A stretch of 64,000 nucleotides of DNA from Frateuria edaphi (GTDB lineage Bacteria; Pseudomonadota; Gammaproteobacteria; Xanthomonadales; Rhodanobacteraceae), in the NCBI RefSeq assembly GCF_021117405.1, contig NZ_CP088251.1:2852001-2916000 (forward strand), given 5' to 3'. How positions within the stretch are numbered: the stretch's first letter is position 1; each line of letters begins with the position of its first letter. Shown one piece after another: positions 34,946 to 44,458 of this stretch. Both the position numbers and the translations under genes were made by a program. The notes under the pieces were generated by a model. The model worked only from the letters and a program-made list of their open reading frames with translations, was not told where the DNA came from and made no database searches.

Positions 34946-35533
34946 CTATGGGATCCGGCGAAAGGTCAGATTGATGCGTGGCGTAAGGACGCGCGCGGCG
35001 CGCGGCAGGGCGTGCTGATAGAGGCGCTGGGTCGCGCCGGCCATGCGCAGCAGGCTGCCGTGCGGCAGCTCCAGTTCCAACGCAGCCGAACTACGCGGCG
35101 ATTTGCGTCGAAAGAGGAAGCGGCGCGATGCACCGAGGCTGAGCGAAGCGATCACTGGCGCCGGTCCCAGCTCCGGCTCGTCATCGCTGTGCCAGCCCAT
35201 GGCGTCATGGCCGTCTCGATAGAGATTGGCCAGCACGCTGTTGAACGTGCCCCCGCAGGCCTGCTCCAGGCGCGGGCGCAGCGCCGCCAGGGCAGGCGGC
35301 CACTGACGTGGCTCGAAGCGCGTGCGCGAATAGACGTAGCTCGCGCCGGGGTCGCCAATCCAGCAACTCAACCGCGGCGAGGCGACCTCGCGACCGAACA
35401 TGCGGATGACGTGAGTCTCCCAGGCAATCGTGTCGCGGAGCTCCTCAAGCAGCGCATCGGCCTCGGCCGGTGCCAACCAGTGCGTCCACAGCGCGAGGTC
35501 CGCGCCGGCGAGCGCGAGCGGCTGCCAGCCCAC
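34946..35533 (-). CDS. alkB: AlkB-family 2-oxoglutarate/Fe(II) dioxygenase
   Basis: A 195-residue dioxygenase of the AlkB DNA/RNA dealkylation family. The iron ligands HxD (WHSDDE, His115 and Asp117) and the distal His174 (YQHALPR) are present. The 2-oxoglutarate-binding RxNxTxR (RINLTFR, from Arg186) is also present. GTG 35533 is chosen because it sits just after the amidase stop; longer readings overlap the amidase gene. It is co-directional with the amidase gene (four-base gap). It repairs alkylated bases in the family; its preferred substrate is not predictable here. Confidence 0.88.
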   Translation of the reverse strand: MGWQPLALAGADLALWTHWLAPAEADALLEELRDTIAWETHVIRMFGREVASPRLSCWIGDPGASYVYSRTRFEPRQWPPALAALRPRLEQACGGTFNSVLANLYRDGHDAMGWHSDDEPELGPAPVIASLSLGASRRFLFRRKSPRSSAALELELPHGSLLRMAGATQRLYQHALPRAARVLTPRINLTFRRIP

Positions 35534-35537
35534 GCGC

Positions 35538-36935
35538 TCAGGCGATCGCCGGGTAGGTCGGCTCGGCGTCCAGCGTCGAGGAGCACACCGCGGCCAGCTC
35601 CAGCAGGCGCAGGTCCGAACCGCGCGCACCGACGAACTGCAGGCCGATCGGACGGCCATCAGGCAGCGCGCCCATCGGGATGCTCACCGCCGGGCAGCCG
35701 GCGAGGCTGGCGAAGCTGGTCAGGTCGGCCGCCGAGTCGGGCGCGGGGACATCCAGCGGAAACGCTCCCTGCGGCGTGGTCGGCAACACCAGCACGTCGA
35801 TCTGCGCGAACAGGCGACGCATCTTGAGCGTGGCCGCGTCGAGCACGCGGTCGGCGATGGCGTAGTCTGCCGCGCTCTTGCGCGCGGCGTAACCGAGCAT
35901 CTCGCGCAGCCGTGGCGAAACTGGGCGTGCCGTGTCGGCCAGATCCTCGGCGAAGGTGCCGAGCATCTCCGCTTCCATCAGCAGCAGGCCGGCACGGCGC
36001 GTGCGTGCGAAGTTCCAATCGGAGAAGTCCACCGTGCGCCGCTCGCCGAGCTCGCGCGGCAGGCGGGCCAGTGCAGCCTCGAACACCTCGATCACGTCCG
36101 GCTCGACGCCGATCGCCGCCAGGTCCGGCAGCAGGCCAGCGCGCAGGTTGCCCGGCTCCCAGTCCGGCGGCGAGAACGCCACGCGTCGGCGGCGCGAGCG
36201 AGCGTCGTCGGCGTCGTAGCCCGCGAGCACCTGCAGCAGCACGGTCAGGTCGTTGGCGCTGCGCGCGAGCAGGCCCACGGCGTCGAGCCGCCGCGCCGCC
36301 GGCAACATGCCGCGGGCGGAAATCTCGCCGTGCGTCGGCTTGAGGGCGTATACGCCGCAGTAGCTGGCGGGGATGCGGATGGAGCCCAGGCTGTCCGAAC
36401 CGACCGCCGCCGCCGCGAGCCCGGCCGCCACCGCCGCGGCCGCGCCGCCGGAGGAGCCGCCGGCGCTGTAACCGGGCTTGTACGGATTCTGGGTCGGACC
36501 GTAATGCGGGTTATCGGTGGCCGCGCCCAGCGCCGCCTCGTCCATGTTGGTCTTGCCCACCAGCACCGCACCGGAAGCGCGCAGTCGTGCGACCACGTGG
36601 GCATCGTCCTGCACTGGCTGTTCGCGCCCGGGCAAGCCGGCGCGGGTGGGCCAGCCGGCCATGTCGAAATTGTCTTTCAGCGCGATCGGGATGCCGTCGA
36701 GCCGACCCAGCACACCGTCGCGGCGGCGGTGGGTCGCGGTGCGCGCCTGCTCCTGCAACAGGCCCGGGCGCAGGTCGACGTAGGCATTGAGTTCGGGATT
36801 GATCCGCTCGATGGCCGTCTGGTAGACGTCGGCCAGTGCCTGGGGCTGCACGCGCCCAACCGCCAGCCAGTGCAGTAGCTGGCACACGCTGGCTCGGCGC
36901 AGGTCGATGTCGGCGATCGGCGGGGTCGAATTCAT
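35538..36935 (-). CDS. Amidase-signature family hydrolase
   Basis: A 465-residue amidase-signature enzyme. The Ser-cisSer-Lys triad can be placed: Lys87 in IALKDNF, the cis-Ser in the GGSSGG box (about 161) and the nucleophile Ser185 in DSLGSIRIPAS. The usual DTGGSIR is DSLGSIR, a mild change. It is similar in layout to GatA, but the gatB and gatC partners are not adjacent, so it is more likely a stand-alone amidase. It is upstream of alkB. Divergent from ETF-QO. Confidence 0.88.
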   Translation of the reverse strand: MNSTPPIADIDLRRASVCQLLHWLAVGRVQPQALADVYQTAIERINPELNAYVDLRPGLLQEQARTATHRRRDGVLGRLDGIPIALKDNFDMAGWPTRAGLPGREQPVQDDAHVVARLRASGAVLVGKTNMDEAALGAATDNPHYGPTQNPYKPGYSAGGSSGGAAAAVAAGLAAAAVGSDSLGSIRIPASYCGVYALKPTHGEISARGMLPAARRLDAVGLLARSANDLTVLLQVLAGYDADDARSRRRRVAFSPPDWEPGNLRAGLLPDLAAIGVEPDVIEVFEAALARLPRELGERRTVDFSDWNFARTRRAGLLLMEAEMLGTFAEDLADTARPVSPRLREMLGYAARKSAADYAIADRVLDAATLKMRRLFAQIDVLVLPTTPQGAFPLDVPAPDSAADLTSFASLAGCPAVSIPMGALPDGRPIGLQFVGARGSDLRLLELAAVCSSTLDAEPTYPAIA

Positions 36936-37016
36936 GCCTCGTCCTTCAGGGTGGATTCCCGATTATCGCCATGGGCCGCAAAGCGATTGCAAGCGGCCTT
37001 TAGTGAAGAGTCCGGT

Positions 37017-37045
37017 TTGCCGCCGGGGCCGCGAAACCGGACAAT
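37017..37045 (+). promoter_or_regulatory. Candidate sigma-70 promoter of ETF-QO gene
   Basis: TTGCCG at 37017 and GACAAT at 37040 are separated by 17 bases, each matching 4 of 6 consensus positions. The predicted start lies about 30 bases before the ETF-QO start codon. It is in the divergent amidase/ETF-QO gap. Confidence 0.35.
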
Positions 37046-37084
37046 GCCTCTCTTTCCTTATATGTACGCCGCACGGAGTCCGCC

Positions 37085-38701
37085 ATGAGCGAACGCGAAA
37101 CGATGGAATACGACGTGGTCGTGGTCGGCGCCGGCCCGGCCGGGCTGTCGTTCGCGATCCGCCTGAAGCAGCTGCAGCCGGACACCACCGTCTGCGTGAT
37201 CGAGAAGGCGTCCACCATTGGCGCGCAGATCCTGTCCGGCGCGGTGATCGAGCCGGCCCCGCTGGACGCGCTGCTGCCCGGCTGGCGCGACAACCCGCCG
37301 CCGATCTGCGTGCCGGCCGGCGAAGACGAATTCTGGCTGCTGACCAAGACCGGCGGCCGCAAGCTGCCGGTGCCGCCGGGGATGAACAACCACGGCAACT
37401 TCATCGTGTCGCTGGGCGCCATGTGCGCCTGGCTGGCGCCACAGGCCGAGGCGCTGGGCGTGGACGTGTTCCCCGGCTTCGCCGCCGCCGACAACGTCTA
37501 CAACGAGGACGGCTCGGTCGCGGGCGTGCGCATCGGCGACATGGGCGTGGCCAAGGACGGGACCCACAAGAGCGGCTACACCCAGGGCATCGACATCAGG
37601 GCCAAGGTCACCGTGCTGGCCGAAGGCGCGCGCGGCAGCCTGACCAAGCAACTGATCAAGCGCTTCGCGCTGGACAAGGACAGCGACCCGCAGGGTTATT
37701 CGATCGGCATCAAGGAACTCTGGCAGGTGCCCGCCGGCCGCGTCACGCCCGGCAAGATCGTGCACAGCTTCGGCTGGCCGGCCGACAACGACACCTACGG
37801 CGGCAGCTTCCTCTATCACCTGGACGGCGACCGCATCGCCCTGGGCTACGTCAGCGGACTGGATTACCGCGACCCCGAATACAAGCCGTGGGAAGCCTTC
37901 CAGCAGTGGAAGAACCACCCGCACGTCAAACCGTTGCTCGAGGGCGGCAACATCCTGTCGGCCGGCGCGCGCGCCATCGTCACCGGCGGCTACCAGTCGC
38001 TGCCGAAAGTCGAGATGCCGGGTGCGATCCTGATCGGCGACACTGCCGGCCTGCTCAACGTGCCCAAGATCAAGGGCACCCACCAGGCGATCCGCAGCGG
38101 CATGCTCGCCGCCGAACACCTGGCCGCCAACGGCCTGAACGCCGCCGGCTTCGACGCCGCCCTGCGGGCCTCACCGGCGATGGCGGAATTGAAGCAAGTG
38201 CGCAACATCAAGCCCGGCTTCAAGAAGGGCCTGTGGTTCGGCATGGCGAACGCCGCCTGGGAAACGGTCACCCGCGGCGCCTCGCCGTGGACGCTGAAGA
38301 ACAAGCCAGACTGGAGCTCGCTGGAAAAGGTTGGCGAATACGAGGAACCCAAGCGCGACTACGTGACGCGCGACCTGGCCCCGCGCGATCGCCTGGCCGG
38401 CGTCTACTTCGCCGCCACCGAGCACGACGAAGACCAGCCGATCCACCTGCACGTGGCCGATACCAACATCTGCATCGAACGCTGCAGCGTCGAGTACGAC
38501 AACCCCTGCACCCGCTTCTGCCCGGCGAACGTGTACGAGATCGTGGAAGACGCCCTGCCCGATGGCAGCCAGTCCAAGCGCCTGCAGATCAACGCCGCCA
38601 ACTGCGTGCACTGCAAGACCTGCGACATCAAGGATCCGTACGAGATCATCACCTGGGTTACCCCCGAGGGCGGCTCGGGTCCCAACTACCAGAACATGTA
38701 A
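37085..38701 (+). CDS. Electron transfer flavoprotein-ubiquinone oxidoreductase
   Basis: A 538-residue membrane-associated enzyme passing electrons from reduced ETF to ubiquinone. The N-terminal FAD dinucleotide site is VVVGAGPAGLS. The C-terminus carries the 4Fe-4S cluster motifs CIERCSVEYDNPCTRFCP and CVHCKTCDIKDP. The GGAGTCCGCC before ATG 37085 is a usable ribosome site. It belongs functionally with fadE and etfBA in this window. Confidence 0.95.
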   Translation: MSERETMEYDVVVVGAGPAGLSFAIRLKQLQPDTTVCVIEKASTIGAQILSGAVIEPAPLDALLPGWRDNPPPICVPAGEDEFWLLTKTGGRKLPVPPGMNNHGNFIVSLGAMCAWLAPQAEALGVDVFPGFAAADNVYNEDGSVAGVRIGDMGVAKDGTHKSGYTQGIDIRAKVTVLAEGARGSLTKQLIKRFALDKDSDPQGYSIGIKELWQVPAGRVTPGKIVHSFGWPADNDTYGGSFLYHLDGDRIALGYVSGLDYRDPEYKPWEAFQQWKNHPHVKPLLEGGNILSAGARAIVTGGYQSLPKVEMPGAILIGDTAGLLNVPKIKGTHQAIRSGMLAAEHLAANGLNAAGFDAALRASPAMAELKQVRNIKPGFKKGLWFGMANAAWETVTRGASPWTLKNKPDWSSLEKVGEYEEPKRDYVTRDLAPRDRLAGVYFAATEHDEDQPIHLHVADTNICIERCSVEYDNPCTRFCPANVYEIVEDALPDGSQSKRLQINAANCVHCKTCDIKDPYEIITWVTPEGGSGPNYQNM

Positions 38702-38821
38702 GGCCGCGAGGGCACGCTCCTGATCGGCAATCTGCAATGGCGCTTCCGGCGCCTGTGCTACCAGTGGCAACGCACACGCGGCAGCATCGCGCTGCGCGGC
38801 TGGCGGGGTACGCTGGCGCGC

Positions 38822-40792
38822 GTGCGCCAGGAATGGACCTCGCGCCCCGCGATCGCCGACGAGCTTGCGCTGCTGCCGCTGGACCTGCCATTCGAGCCGT
38901 TCGCCGTGCCGGGCTCAGACGCGCCGCGGGTGTCGATCGTGATTCCGGTCCACGGTAAGCTCCCCTACACGATCGCCTGCCTGCGTTCGCTGGCAAGGCA
39001 TCGCGCGCGCGCTCCGTTCGAGATCATCGTGGTCGATGACGCCTCGCCGGACGAGACCGCCACAGTGCTCGACCAGGTCGATGGATTGCGGCTGCTGCGC
39101 AATCCCCGCAACGTGGGCTTCATCGACAGCTGCAACGCTGGCGCCGCGGCGGCCAGGGGCGAGTTCCTGCTATTCCTCAACAACGATACGCAGGTCACGC
39201 CCGGCTGGCTCGATGCACTACTCGCCTGCTTTGCCGAGCGTGCCGATTGCGGTATCGCCGGGGCCCGTCTGGTCTATCCGGACGGACGCCTGCAGGAAGC
39301 CGGTGGGCTGGTGTTCGCCGACGGCGGCTGCTGGAACACCGGACGGTTCGAGGATCGCGACGCACCCGCCTTCCAGTACCGCCGCCGCACCGATTACGTC
39401 ACTGGGGCCGCCCTGCTCGTGCGGCGCGAGGTGTTCGACCGTGTCGGCGGATTCGACATCCGCTACCGACCGGCCTACTACGAAGACACCGATCTTGCCT
39501 TCGCCGTGCGTCAACTTGGACTAGCCGTGTATTACGAACCGGCCAGCACGGTGATCCACTGCGAGGGGATCACCTCGGGCACCGATACCGGCAGCGGGGC
39601 AAAGCATCATCAGGTGACCAACCAGGCCGTGTTTGTGGCCAAGTGGGCCGACCAGCTCGCCCTTCAGCCGCCGCCGGGCACGCCTCTGGAGCAGGCCGTC
39701 CGCTGGCATGCGCGTGGCCGGGTACTGGTGGTCGACGCCACCGTGCCCGATCCGACGCGTGACTCCGGTTCGCTGCGCTTGTGCGGCATCCTGCGTCTGC
39801 TCGAGCAACAGGGATGGAGCACCTGTTTTTTCCCGGACGACCGGCGCGCCACGCACCGCGACATGCTTGCGCTGGGCGAGCTCGGCTGCGAGATGCTCAG
39901 CGCGGAAGACCTCCCAACCTGGTTGCGCCGACATGGGCGCCAGCTCCATGCGGTGATCCTCTGCCGCCACACGGTGGCCGGCCAGTACGCCAGCCTCGTA
40001 CGGCGCCACGCACCGCAGGCCAGGCTGGTTTTCGACACGGTGGACCTTCATTTCCTACGCGAAGGACGCGCCGCCGACCTCGCCGGCCATCCCGGGCTCG
40101 CCCGACAGGCCGCGGCTTCGCGGCGCAGCGAACTGCGTCTGATCGAGCGCTGCGACACGACGCTGGTGGTGAGCACGCACGAACAGGCGCTGCTGGCGGC
40201 GCTGCTGCCGCAGGCACGCGTGGAGCTGCTCTCGAACATCCACCATGTCCGTGGCTGTCGCCGATCGTCGGCCGAGCGCCGGGATCTGGTGTTCATCGGT
40301 GGCTGGGGCCACCCACCGAACGCCGACGCGATCCGCTGGATCGCGCAGGACATCCTGCCGCGCCTGCGCGAGGCCCTGCCGGACATCCGCGTTCACGTGC
40401 TGGGCGACCTGCCCGATGACGCGGTGGCGGGGCTCGCCCGCCCCGGGCTGGAGTTGCATGGCCGCGTGCCTGACCTGGAGCCATGGCTCTACCGGTGCCT
40501 GGCCTCGCTTGCGCCGCTGCGCTTCGGCGCCGGGGTGAAGGGCAAGATCAACATGGCGATGAGCTTCGGCCTGCCGGTCATCGCCACCACGATCGCCGTC
40601 GAAGGCATGCAGCTGAGCGACGGCGTGGACGTGCTGGTAGCTGACGATCCGTCGGCGTTCGCCAAGGCGACGGTGCGCCTCGCCAGCGACGCCTCACTCT
40701 GGCAGCGGCTGTCTGACCACGGATTGGAAAACGTCCGCCGGCACTTTTCCGTCGATGCCGCGGCTGCCACCCTCGAACGCGTCCTGGGTTGA
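38822..40792 (+). CDS. Two-domain glycosyltransferase (GT2 plus GT1/GT4-like)
   Basis: A 656-residue putative bifunctional transferase. The N-terminal GT2 domain (about 37-270) has VSIVIPVHGK, IIVVDDASPDE, FLNNDTQV and a DTDLAF metal-binding Asp segment. A second domain (about 310-656) has a Rossmann-type start VVDATVPDPTRDSG and a late GAGVKGKINMAMSFGLPVI, typical of family 1/4 transferases. GTG 38822 is the first standard start. The frame is open back to the ETF-QO stop at 38701 and reads plausibly, so the true start could be upstream (see findings). The gene ahead is ETF-QO; the next is a WbsX-like gene after five bases. Confidence 0.85.
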   Translation: MRQEWTSRPAIADELALLPLDLPFEPFAVPGSDAPRVSIVIPVHGKLPYTIACLRSLARHRARAPFEIIVVDDASPDETATVLDQVDGLRLLRNPRNVGFIDSCNAGAAAARGEFLLFLNNDTQVTPGWLDALLACFAERADCGIAGARLVYPDGRLQEAGGLVFADGGCWNTGRFEDRDAPAFQYRRRTDYVTGAALLVRREVFDRVGGFDIRYRPAYYEDTDLAFAVRQLGLAVYYEPASTVIHCEGITSGTDTGSGAKHHQVTNQAVFVAKWADQLALQPPPGTPLEQAVRWHARGRVLVVDATVPDPTRDSGSLRLCGILRLLEQQGWSTCFFPDDRRATHRDMLALGELGCEMLSAEDLPTWLRRHGRQLHAVILCRHTVAGQYASLVRRHAPQARLVFDTVDLHFLREGRAADLAGHPGLARQAAASRRSELRLIERCDTTLVVSTHEQALLAALLPQARVELLSNIHHVRGCRRSSAERRDLVFIGGWGHPPNADAIRWIAQDILPRLREALPDIRVHVLGDLPDDAVAGLARPGLELHGRVPDLEPWLYRCLASLAPLRFGAGVKGKINMAMSFGLPVIATTIAVEGMQLSDGVDVLVADDPSAFAKATVRLASDASLWQRLSDHGLENVRRHFSVDAAAATLERVLG

Positions 40793-40797
40793 CCGCG

Positions 40798-42867
40798 ATG
40801 ACTTCTTTCCTCGCCAAGCGCTACCTGTTCCGGGCCATGCGGCTGGGCTTCCGGATCCTGCCGTTGCCTACCGCCACCCGCGACCGGCTGCGCCAGCGAT
40901 TCCTGGAGCGCTACGTCAACCTCGTGCCAGCCGGCCCGCGCGGTCAGGTCACGGAAAACGCAAGGCGCCGTCCACACCTACATGCCGCGGCACGCGCGAT
41001 CGGCTTCGTCGAACCACGCGCCGAGGCGCTGCCGGCGCCGCTGCCCGCGACGCTGATTGCGTTCTACCTGCCACAGTTTCACCCGATACCGCAGAACGAC
41101 GCCTGGTGGGGCGAGGGCTTCACCGAATGGACCAACGTGGCGCGCGCGCTGCCCCAGTTCGAGGGCCACGCGCAGCCGCGCCTGCCGGGCACGCTGGGTT
41201 TCTACGACCTGCGGCTCCCGCAGGTGATGCGCCGGCAGATGGAGTTGGCCCGCCAGTACGGCATCGGCGCATTCTGCAGCTACTTCTATTGGTTCGGTGG
41301 CGAACGGTTGCTCGAACAGCCGCTGCTGCAATGGCTGGAAGATCCGTCGCTGAACCTGGCGCTGTGTCTTTGCTGGGCCAACGAAAACTGGTCGCGACGC
41401 TGGGACGGACGCGCGGAGGACATTTTGATCGGCCAGCGGCACAGCCCGGAGGACGACCTCGCCTTCATTGCACACGTCGCACGGTGGCTGCGTGATCCAC
41501 GCTACCTGCGCGTGCAGGGCAAACCGCTGCTGCTGGTCTACCGCCCGGGCCTGCTGCCCGATCCGAAGGCGACCGCAGCGCGCTGGCGCGACTGGTGCCG
41601 CGAGGCGGGCATCGGCGAGATCCATCTCGCCTACGTGCAGAGCTTCGACCGGGTCGATCCACGCGACATCGGCTTCGATGCGGCGGTGGAGTTCCCTCCC
41701 AACAACGCGACGCCCGCGCCGATCACCGCACGCCAGCGGTTGCTTGATCCGGAATATCGGGGCGACGTGTACGACTGGCGCGAACTGGCCCGCCAGGCCA
41801 TGGCACTACCCGATCCGCCTTACCCGCGTTACCCGGGGGTAAACCCAGGCTGGGACAACGAGCCTCGTCGCAGCGGCAAGGGCCGGGTATTTACGCATGC
41901 CTCGCCGCGCGGCTACCGCGACTGGTTGCGCCAGGCGATCGCCGTGGCGCGCCGGCGCCAGCCGGACCAGCCGCTGGTGTTCGTCAACGCCTGGAACGAG
42001 TGGGCCGAAGGCGCCGTGCTCGAACCCGACGCGAGGCTGGGCCACGCCTGGCTGCAGGCCACCCGGGACGCCCTGCGCGCGACGCCCGCCGCGGCAGCGG
42101 CCGCGCAGCCCTGCGCGGTGATCCACGTTTGGTACGTCGAGGTGCTGGACGAGATCCTAGCGACCCTGCAAGGTTCCGGCCTGGCATGGCGCATCATCGT
42201 CACTACCGCGCACGAGCGGGCCACGGCGGTACGCGAACGGCTCCAAGCGCTGGGTACGGCCGCGGAAGTGCACGTGTTCGAGAACCGCGGACGCGACATC
42301 CTGCCCTTCCTGCATGTGGCCAACCAGTTGCTCGATGAAGGCACTGAGGTGGTGTTGAAGCTGCATACCAAGCGCTCGGTACACCGCGAGGACGGCGAGC
42401 TTTGGCGGCGCGAACTGCTCGACGGACTGGCCTCACCTGCACGTGCCCGTGCGCTGGCGGCGGCGTTCGCGGCGGACCCGACGCTGGGCTTGGTGGCACC
42501 GGACGGGCACGTGCAGCCGCTCGGGTTCTACTGGGGCGCCAACCGTGACACGGTCGGTTATCTGGCCACCCGGCTCGGCCTGGCCGAACCGGACGTCGAG
42601 CACGACTGCTTCGTGGCCGGCAGCATGTTCTGGGCGCGGCTTGAGGCGCTGCGTCCGCTGCTGGATGCGCACCTGGGCGAATGGGAGTTCGAAGCCGAGG
42701 CCGGCCAGCTCGACGGCATGTTCGCACACGCAATCGAGCGGATCGTCATGCTGGTCGTGCGGCACGCCGGGTTCCGTGCGACCGAAGCCGCCGGTCTGCT
42801 GGGTCTGGCGTCCTCGCAGCGGCCCTTTCCCTATGCAGCCGCGGACGGTGCTGGCGCGCGTCAGTAG
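40798..42867 (+). CDS. WbsX-like/rhamnan synthesis F domain protein
   Basis: A 689-residue protein with two parts. The first (about 80-390) has IAFYLPQFHPIPQNDAWWG and FTEWTNVARALPQFEGH, typical of the WbsX (GH99-like) family common in O-antigen and rhamnan clusters. A C-terminal RgpF-like part (about 430-650) has HVWYVEVLDEI, ENRGRDILPFL and VLKLHTKRS. Both are found in lipopolysaccharide biosynthesis. It is coupled to the two-domain glycosyltransferase (five-base gap). Precise activity is unknown. Confidence 0.83.
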   Translation: MTSFLAKRYLFRAMRLGFRILPLPTATRDRLRQRFLERYVNLVPAGPRGQVTENARRRPHLHAAARAIGFVEPRAEALPAPLPATLIAFYLPQFHPIPQNDAWWGEGFTEWTNVARALPQFEGHAQPRLPGTLGFYDLRLPQVMRRQMELARQYGIGAFCSYFYWFGGERLLEQPLLQWLEDPSLNLALCLCWANENWSRRWDGRAEDILIGQRHSPEDDLAFIAHVARWLRDPRYLRVQGKPLLLVYRPGLLPDPKATAARWRDWCREAGIGEIHLAYVQSFDRVDPRDIGFDAAVEFPPNNATPAPITARQRLLDPEYRGDVYDWRELARQAMALPDPPYPRYPGVNPGWDNEPRRSGKGRVFTHASPRGYRDWLRQAIAVARRRQPDQPLVFVNAWNEWAEGAVLEPDARLGHAWLQATRDALRATPAAAAAAQPCAVIHVWYVEVLDEILATLQGSGLAWRIIVTTAHERATAVRERLQALGTAAEVHVFENRGRDILPFLHVANQLLDEGTEVVLKLHTKRSVHREDGELWRRELLDGLASPARARALAAAFAADPTLGLVAPDGHVQPLGFYWGANRDTVGYLATRLGLAEPDVEHDCFVAGSMFWARLEALRPLLDAHLGEWEFEAEAGQLDGMFAHAIERIVMLVVRHAGFRATEAAGLLGLASSQRPFPYAAADGAGARQ

Positions 42868-43684
42868 CGCGCGCGGCGCCAGCGCCCGCTGGTCTCGAGC
42901 ATCACGTCGATAGTGGTGCAGGTTCTGCCGGCTTCGCCCTCGTGCGCCCCGCGCTGGGCGCCACTAGCGCCTCCGGTTCCGCTCGCGGCGCGGACCACAC
43001 TCGAAGTGAGCGTCCACGCCCGCGACCCGGCGTGCCTCGATGACGTGCACCAGCGTGCCTATGCCCGCCGCTTAAGTTGAAGAGCACGCGCCGTTCGCGT
43101 CCGTGAAACCAGCGCCCGCAGGTGCACACGCACCACCGTCCCGCGCCCTGTTTCGGGGTCCAGTCGAGGCCGGGGGAATCTCCGTTGGGTGCAACTTGCG
43201 ATTCCGCCGCACGGATCCGCCCCTTGGCGTTTAAGCAGCGCGGGACTGTCAACGCAGGCCATAGGCGCGGAGTACATCGCGGGCGAGCGCTCGAACCCCG
43301 GTTCGCTGGCGCCGCAGGGTTGGTCGACGGCGTGCACCTCGTCATTCAGCGGAACCCGGGGCTGCCCGAACGGGGCGGCGTGGAGGAAAAACATCAACCG
43401 CTCCACGTTCGCTTCACCCATGCCCCGGGCAGCTCCAAGCTGCCGCTGACGCTGTTCTTGTCGTAGGCACACGGCCCCACGACCAATTCGCCACCCGGAG
43501 AAAGAGCGCAGAACCGCATCATCGCGTCAAAGCGCGCATCGCCTGACACGCACGCTGCTTCATGGGCTGGCGCTCCATGCTTCCGACCAACCCGCATACG
43601 CCGGCACATGCCCGGTCGGGTTAGAATCGGCGATTCACGTCCCTTCCCATGCCGCCTGCGGAGCGGCACACCCAAGGAACCGAA
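42868..43684. other. Gene-poor region before etfB, with decayed coding sequence
   Basis: No intact gene is visible in these 817 bases between the WbsX-like gene and etfB. Most of it reads as a decayed minus-strand gene (listed separately). The last 50 bases before 43685 form the etfB leader, with AAGGAACCGAA as the ribosome site. Confidence 0.5.
42890..43545 (-). pseudogene. Decayed minus-strand gene, possibly a SAM-methyltransferase
   Basis: Coding-like segments on the minus strand lie in different frames in the expected order. First (about 43400-43540) is a stretch with FCALSPGGELVVGPC and ELPGAWVKRTWSG, then a stop. Next, in another frame, comes VERLMFFLHAAPFGQPRVPL with DEVHAVDQPCG and PGFERSPAMYSAP. 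Further traces continue to about 42890 with TTIDVMLETSGRWRRARY and a stop. LSPGGELVV resembles the post-I motif of methyltransferases. The frame changes argue for a pseudogene. Function is a weak guess. Confidence 0.4.
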
Positions 43685-44431
43685 ATGAAGATTCTGGTCG
43701 GCTACAAGCGCGTCGTGGACTACAACGTCCGCATCCAGGTCAAGCCCGACGGCACCGGCGTGGTGACCGAGGGCGCCAAACTCTCCGCCAACCCGTTCGA
43801 CGACATCGCCCTGGAAGAGGCCCTGCGCCTGCGGGAGAAGGGCGTGGCCGAACAAGTGGTGATCGTCGGCATCGGCCCGGCCGACCTCACTGCGCACCTG
43901 CGCAACGGCCTGGCGATGGGCGCGAACCGAGCCATCCACGTCACCACTGCCGAGGCAATCCAACCGCTCACCGCCGCGCGCGCCTTCCTCAAGCTGGTCG
44001 AAAAGGAGCAGCCGGGCCTGGTGATCCTGGGCAAGCAGGCGATCGACGACGACGCCAACCAGACCGGCCAGATGCTCGCCGCGCTGTGGGACCGTCCGCA
44101 GGCCACCTTCGCCAGCAAGGTGGAGATTGCCGATGGCAAGGCCACCGTGACCCGCGAGGTCGACGCCGGGCTGGAAACCATCGAGGCCGAGCTGCCGGCG
44201 GTGATCACCACCGACCTGCGCCTCAACGAACCGCGCTTCATCAAGCTGCCTGACATCATGAAGGCCAAGTCCAAGCCGGTCGACGTGATCGAGTTCGCCT
44301 CGCTCGGTGTCGAAGGCGGTGACCACCTCAAAACCACCCACTACGCCGCGCCCCCCAAGCGCACCAAGGGCGTGATGGTGAAGGACGCGGCCGAGCTGGT
44401 CGCCACCCTCAAGCAGAAGGGCCTGCTCTAA
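43685..44431 (+). CDS. etfB: Electron transfer flavoprotein beta subunit
   Basis: A 248-residue ETF beta subunit. Typical features are KILVGYKRVVDYNV at the N-terminus, NPFDDIALEEALRLRE, and the AMP-binding/recognition part with LGKQAIDDDANQTGQMLAA. The start at 43685 is preceded by AAGGAACCGAA; an in-frame upstream ATG at 43649 lacks one. etfA follows after 27 bases. The heterodimer carries electrons from acyl-CoA dehydrogenases such as FadE to ETF-QO. Confidence 0.96.
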   Translation: MKILVGYKRVVDYNVRIQVKPDGTGVVTEGAKLSANPFDDIALEEALRLREKGVAEQVVIVGIGPADLTAHLRNGLAMGANRAIHVTTAEAIQPLTAARAFLKLVEKEQPGLVILGKQAIDDDANQTGQMLAALWDRPQATFASKVEIADGKATVTREVDAGLETIEAELPAVITTDLRLNEPRFIKLPDIMKAKSKPVDVIEFASLGVEGGDHLKTTHYAAPPKRTKGVMVKDAAELVATLKQKGLL

Positions 44432-44458
44432 GCAGCCGCCGGGAACAGGAGAGAAGAC

